Below are positions 6,966 through 9,330 of a stretch of 9,330 nucleotides of DNA, piece after piece. How positions within the stretch are numbered: position 1 is the first letter of the stretch; each line of letters opens with the position of its first letter. A program made the position numbers and the translations under genes. Source of the stretch: Bacteroidales bacterium (GTDB taxonomy: Bacteria > Bacteroidota > Bacteroidia > Bacteroidales > VadinHA17); the NCBI GenBank assembly GCA_029935275.1, contig JAOZKQ010000068.1:1-9330 (forward strand), given 5' to 3'. The notes beneath the pieces were generated by a model that was given only the letters and a program-made list of their open reading frames with translations, did not search any database and was not told the DNA's origin.

Positions 6966-7370
6966 ATGAAAGAATACAGACGTAATAACAAAACAGGCTT
7001 GGGACTTGTCCTTATTATTGCCGGTGCAATTTTGCTAGGTATAAATTTTGGTTGGATCCCATATGAAATTCGATCATGGCTCTTTTCCTGGAAAATGATA
7101 TTGATCATAATTGGATTATTTATGATAGTTTCTAAAAACAACATAGAACCCGGATTGATTTTAATGATAATTGGTGGCTTTTTTCTGGCCAGGGATCATC
7201 ACTTCTTCATGTGGGATTTGCACAAGTTTGTTTTTCCTGCTTTATTAATTATTGCAGGTCTGATTTTCTTGTTAAGGAATAATTTAAACACGGTGGATGA
7301 TTCACGAAAATATTTCAGAGAAGGAGAGGGGAATAAAAATATTTATGAGAAAGAATCACGAGATTTATAA
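6966..7370 (+). CDS. LiaF-like transmembrane protein (DUF5668-type), membrane domain only
   Basis: A 134-aa membrane protein with four hydrophobic segments (about 11-29, 41-56, 61-75, 87-104) arranged as in the N-terminal half of LiaF, a family that modulates envelope-stress two-component systems. Recognisable features are the first-helix GLGLVLIIAGAILLGINFGW, WIPYEI after it, and the paired glycine turns PGLILMIIGGFF. After the last helix only about 30 charged residues follow, so the soluble beta domain of LiaF is absent. The next gene, 40 bp downstream, has the same membrane domain plus the beta domain; shared blocks (GWIP/NWIP, PG-ILxxIGGFF, LHK-F-P) indicate tandem duplication. First gene of the operon behind the tandem-repeat operator. 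The 40-bp gap leaves no room for a frameshifted lost C-terminus, so the short form looks genuine. Confidence 0.8.
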   Translation: MKEYRRNNKTGLGLVLIIAGAILLGINFGWIPYEIRSWLFSWKMILIIIGLFMIVSKNNIEPGLILMIIGGFFLARDHHFFMWDLHKFVFPALLIIAGLIFLLRNNLNTVDDSRKYFREGEGNKNIYEKESRDL

Positions 7371-7410
7371 AGTACTACATTAATATACAGGTAATTATAA
7401 TTTTAAACAA

Positions 7411-8112
7411 ATGAATACAAAAAACAGAAATAGCAGAAATATTTTGGGATTTTTATTAATTCTTCTTGGGCTGGTTATTTTTGCTAATAATCTAAACTGG
7501 ATCCCCGATAGTATTGCACCATGGATTTGGACCTGGGAAATGTTGCTTATTGTAGTTGGGGTTATTCTCCTGGTGACCAAGCCTAATAAGGGGCCGGGGG
7601 TTATACTTATCCTTATTGGAGGTTTTTTTATAGCAGTTGATTATTTTGAGAATGTACTATACCTGCATAAAATATTTTGGCCATCCCTGATAATATTTGT
7701 AGGTCTTATGTTTATATTTAGAAGCAGAAAGGATCCATTTAATGATCCGGAAGAGATTTTTTCTGATGAAGATTTTGTGGATGAGGTGGCTATTTTTGGT
7801 GGTGGACAGAAAGTAATTACTGCCAGGAATTTTAAGGGGGGAAAGGTTACTTCTATTTTTGGAGGATCTACTTTAGATTTTTCACAAGCCCGTTTGGCAA
7901 AAGGAATTAGTGTGATTGATATGGTTTCCATTTTTGGAGGGGCCAAGTTGATAGTGCCTCGTGATTGGGATATTCATCTCGAAGTTACTGCAATATTTGG
8001 TGGGTTCATGGACAAGCGGATAGTAGATCCACATATTATACCTGACCCGTCAAAAAAACTGGTGATTAAAGGGGTAGCTATATTTGGAGGAGGAGAACTT
8101 AATTACTTATAA
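7411..8112 (+). CDS. LiaF-like protein: four-helix membrane domain plus C-terminal beta domain with five IFGG repeats
   Basis: A 233-aa protein with four membrane segments (about 11-28, 42-55, 61-76, 88-104) and a soluble C-terminal domain of the LiaF / cell-wall-active antibiotic response type. The C-terminal part is visibly repetitive: IFGG at 128-131, 149-152, 174-177, 195-198 and 224-227, spaced 21, 25, 21 and 29 residues. Each is preceded by a small or hydrophobic residue and followed by a strand, as expected for stacked beta turns. LiaF proteins in Firmicutes hold the cognate kinase inactive until envelope stress; a comparable role toward the LytS-type kinase encoded 14 bp downstream is inferred from the operon. 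An acidic linker (about 107-125) joins the domains. Start ATG at 7411; no competing start gives a complete first helix. Confidence 0.88.
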   Translation: MNTKNRNSRNILGFLLILLGLVIFANNLNWIPDSIAPWIWTWEMLLIVVGVILLVTKPNKGPGVILILIGGFFIAVDYFENVLYLHKIFWPSLIIFVGLMFIFRSRKDPFNDPEEIFSDEDFVDEVAIFGGGQKVITARNFKGGKVTSIFGGSTLDFSQARLAKGISVIDMVSIFGGAKLIVPRDWDIHLEVTAIFGGFMDKRIVDPHIIPDPSKKLVIKGVAIFGGGELNYL

Positions 8113-8126
8113 ACTTAATTTTTGGA

Positions 8127-9179
8127 ATGGAGCACCCTTTTCTTAAAAACCGGCAGGTAATTTTGTTTTATGTTCTTGGCTGGGCTATATTTCTTGGCCT
8201 GCTTATGGTGCTGCTTATAGGTTTTTATAAGTTTCCCCAACAGGTTGTTATGGTGGACAGCCTGGTGAATATTTTTACTTTTGCAATACTTGGTATCGGC
8301 CTTTGGTATCCGCTGGAATATACCTATTTATCATCAGGTAGCTATTTTTCAAATATATTAAATCTGCTTGGCCTGGGAATAGCTACACTTGGAATTTGGT
8401 TGATTTCCGGAAATGGATTGTCTAAATTAATTTTTGCCGGAAATAGTGAGGCATTATTTTATATTAATCAATCATTTCCACTTAAAATAATTATTGGCCT
8501 GGTTATCGTTCTCTTTCTTATCTTGATATATTACCTCATTATTTTTCTAAGTAGTTATGAGGAAAAACGAGTAAAAGAGACAGAACTAAAATCATTGGTA
8601 AAAGAGGCAGAGTTGAATCTGTTAAAATACAAAATCAACCCTCATTTCCTTTTTAATAGTTTGAATTCTATAAGTTCACTCACACTTTCTACTCCTGAGA
8701 AGGCCCATGAAATGATTCTTAAATTATCGGACTACCTGCGTTATTCGTTGCAATCGGGTAAGGAAACAATGCAGAGCTTTGCTGATGAGTTGGATAATGT
8801 GCACTTATATCTGGATATTGAAAAGATTCGGTTTAGGGAAAGGATTGATTTTATTGAAGAAACCGATGAGGAGTGCATGGGCTACAAGGTTCCCGGAATG
8901 ATCTTACAGCCCCTTTTCGAAAATGCGATAAAACATGGTGTACATGAAAGCACAGAAACTGTCAGGATTAAATTTATTTGTAAGATTGAGTCTCCTTTTA
9001 TTTTAATCAAGATCCGGAATAATTATGTTTCTGCAAATGGATATCTTATGGGTACAGGTACAGGTCTTGAAAGTGTTAAAAATCGTTTAATTATTATATA
9101 TAATCGCCATGATCTTATGGAAATTAATAAAAAGGATGATATTTTTGAAGTTAAGTTGAAAATCCCGGTTTCAATTTAG
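8127..9179 (+). CDS. LytS/YehU-type sensor histidine kinase
   Basis: Membrane histidine kinase of 350 aa. Four hydrophobic segments (about 11-33, 45-65, 75-95, 119-141) form a small membrane sensor without a large outside domain. A coiled linker (about 144-168) leads to the His_kinase block LKYKINPHFLFNSLN (166-180) with phospho-acceptor H173. The ATP-binding domain shows the N box LQPLFENAIKHG (260-271; E265, N266, H270) and the G box GTGTGLESVKNRL (309-321). All catalytic blocks are present, so the enzyme should be active. This kinase class normally partners a LytTR-domain response regulator; a frame starting 126 bp downstream is the natural candidate. It follows the LiaF-like gene by 14 bp, so the stimulus is likely membrane or wall stress (inferred). 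Confidence 0.93.
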   Translation: MEHPFLKNRQVILFYVLGWAIFLGLLMVLLIGFYKFPQQVVMVDSLVNIFTFAILGIGLWYPLEYTYLSSGSYFSNILNLLGLGIATLGIWLISGNGLSKLIFAGNSEALFYINQSFPLKIIIGLVIVLFLILIYYLIIFLSSYEEKRVKETELKSLVKEAELNLLKYKINPHFLFNSLNSISSLTLSTPEKAHEMILKLSDYLRYSLQSGKETMQSFADELDNVHLYLDIEKIRFRERIDFIEETDEECMGYKVPGMILQPLFENAIKHGVHESTETVRIKFICKIESPFILIKIRNNYVSANGYLMGTGTGLESVKNRLIIIYNRHDLMEINKKDDIFEVKLKIPVSI

Positions 9180-9187
9180 CTTATATA

Positions 9188-9277
9188 GTGTCCGTCCTTA
9201 AAGTCGGTGTTTGGTTCAGGATGTTCGAGTTCTGCCCCGACCATTCGGGGAAGAAATCGGATATTATGGACAAACAC
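9188..9277. mobile_element. MITE-like non-coding element 2, same family as the one at 4204-4344
   Basis: A 90-bp element directly after the kinase stop codon. Left end GTGTCCGTCCTTAAAGTC; right end on the minus strand GTGTTTGTCCATAATATC. The two match at 13 of the first 18 positions, and both fit the end consensus of element 1 (about GTGTYTGTCCATAAARTC). It is bracketed by TATATA at 9182-9187 and 9278-9283, a possible target duplication, although TA runs make the exact length ambiguous. No coding capacity. Removing it and one direct repeat would leave a 30-bp gap between the kinase gene and the next start codon. Its interior is unlike that of element 1 apart from the ends. Confidence 0.65.
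9230..9255. other. Strong hairpin inside element 2
   Basis: CCCCGA (9235-9240) and TCGGGG (9245-9250) form a perfect six-pair GC-rich stem around the loop CCAT. After one G/A mismatch the stem continues with TTCT (9230-9233) and AGAA (9252-9255). No T-run follows, so it is not a standard intrinsic terminator, but it would fold in the kinase-regulator transcript and could slow polymerase or protect RNA ends. Confidence 0.5.
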
Positions 9278-9305
9278 TATATATATTTGAAATACCATTG
9301 TAATA

Positions 9306-9330
9306 ATGAAAAATGAAATTAATGCTATTA
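9306..9330 (+). CDS. Start of a truncated gene, possibly a LytTR response regulator
   Basis: Only the first eight residues, MKNEINAI, are visible before the window ends. Position directly after a LytS-type kinase makes a LytTR response regulator the expected product, and such proteins often begin with a short polar stretch leading into a hydrophobic strand and DDE. The residues seen fit but do not prove this. A second ATG at 9313, in another frame, is an alternative. Confidence 0.35.

Noticed and set aside
7641..7946. Minus-strand frame of 101 codons inside the second LiaF-like gene
   Set aside because: It is the antisense shadow of the repetitive IFGG coding region, with proline/lysine-rich, low-complexity translation.
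9230..9255. Rho-independent terminator after the kinase gene
   Set aside because: The stem is strong but is followed by A/G-rich sequence rather than a T-run, and it belongs to the inserted element.

Overview
The window is AT-rich bacterial DNA. The protein families, the Bacteroidota-type promoter element (TAnnTTTG) and the LiaF-like/LytS/LytTR gene set all point to Bacteroidota, probably a free-living or marine lineage such as the Marinilabiliales; the rank below phylum is inference.

Layout. (1) Bases 2-1990, plus strand: the 3' part of a dcp-type M3 metallopeptidase gene, cut by the left edge. (2) Bases 2150-6603, minus strand, in transcription order: a large KamA-family radical SAM aminomutase (738 aa) with glutamate-type substrate residues, a YgeA/RacX-type amino acid racemase, an HD-superfamily hydrolase, and a PPP-type metallophosphatase 3 bp behind it. 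(3) A 362-bp divergent spacer (6604-6965) with a tandem 16-bp repeat of 21-bp period, proposed as a LytTR-regulator operator, and a TACTTTTG -7 element. (4) Bases 6966-9179, plus strand: two tandem LiaF-like membrane proteins and a LytS/YehU-type sensor histidine kinase. A further reading frame starting at 9306 and cut by the right edge is probably the partner response regulator. The likely logic of block 4 is a self-regulated envelope-stress circuit: kinase senses, LytTR regulator binds the repeats, the LiaF-like proteins act in the membrane.

The feature least explained by genes is a pair of short non-coding elements, 4204-4344 (141 bp) and 9188-9277 (90 bp). They share diverged terminal inverted repeats (consensus about GTGTYTGTCCATAAARTC) and are flanked by short direct repeats (TAGTTA; TATATA). 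They look like MITE-type insertions of one family, each placed in a short gap between consecutive same-strand genes. Removing each element plus one direct repeat gives ancestral gaps of 41 bp and 30 bp, suggesting both landed inside working operons: one next to the racemase start codon, the other between the kinase and its presumed regulator.

I see no rRNA, tRNA, CRISPR array, phage gene or transposase gene.
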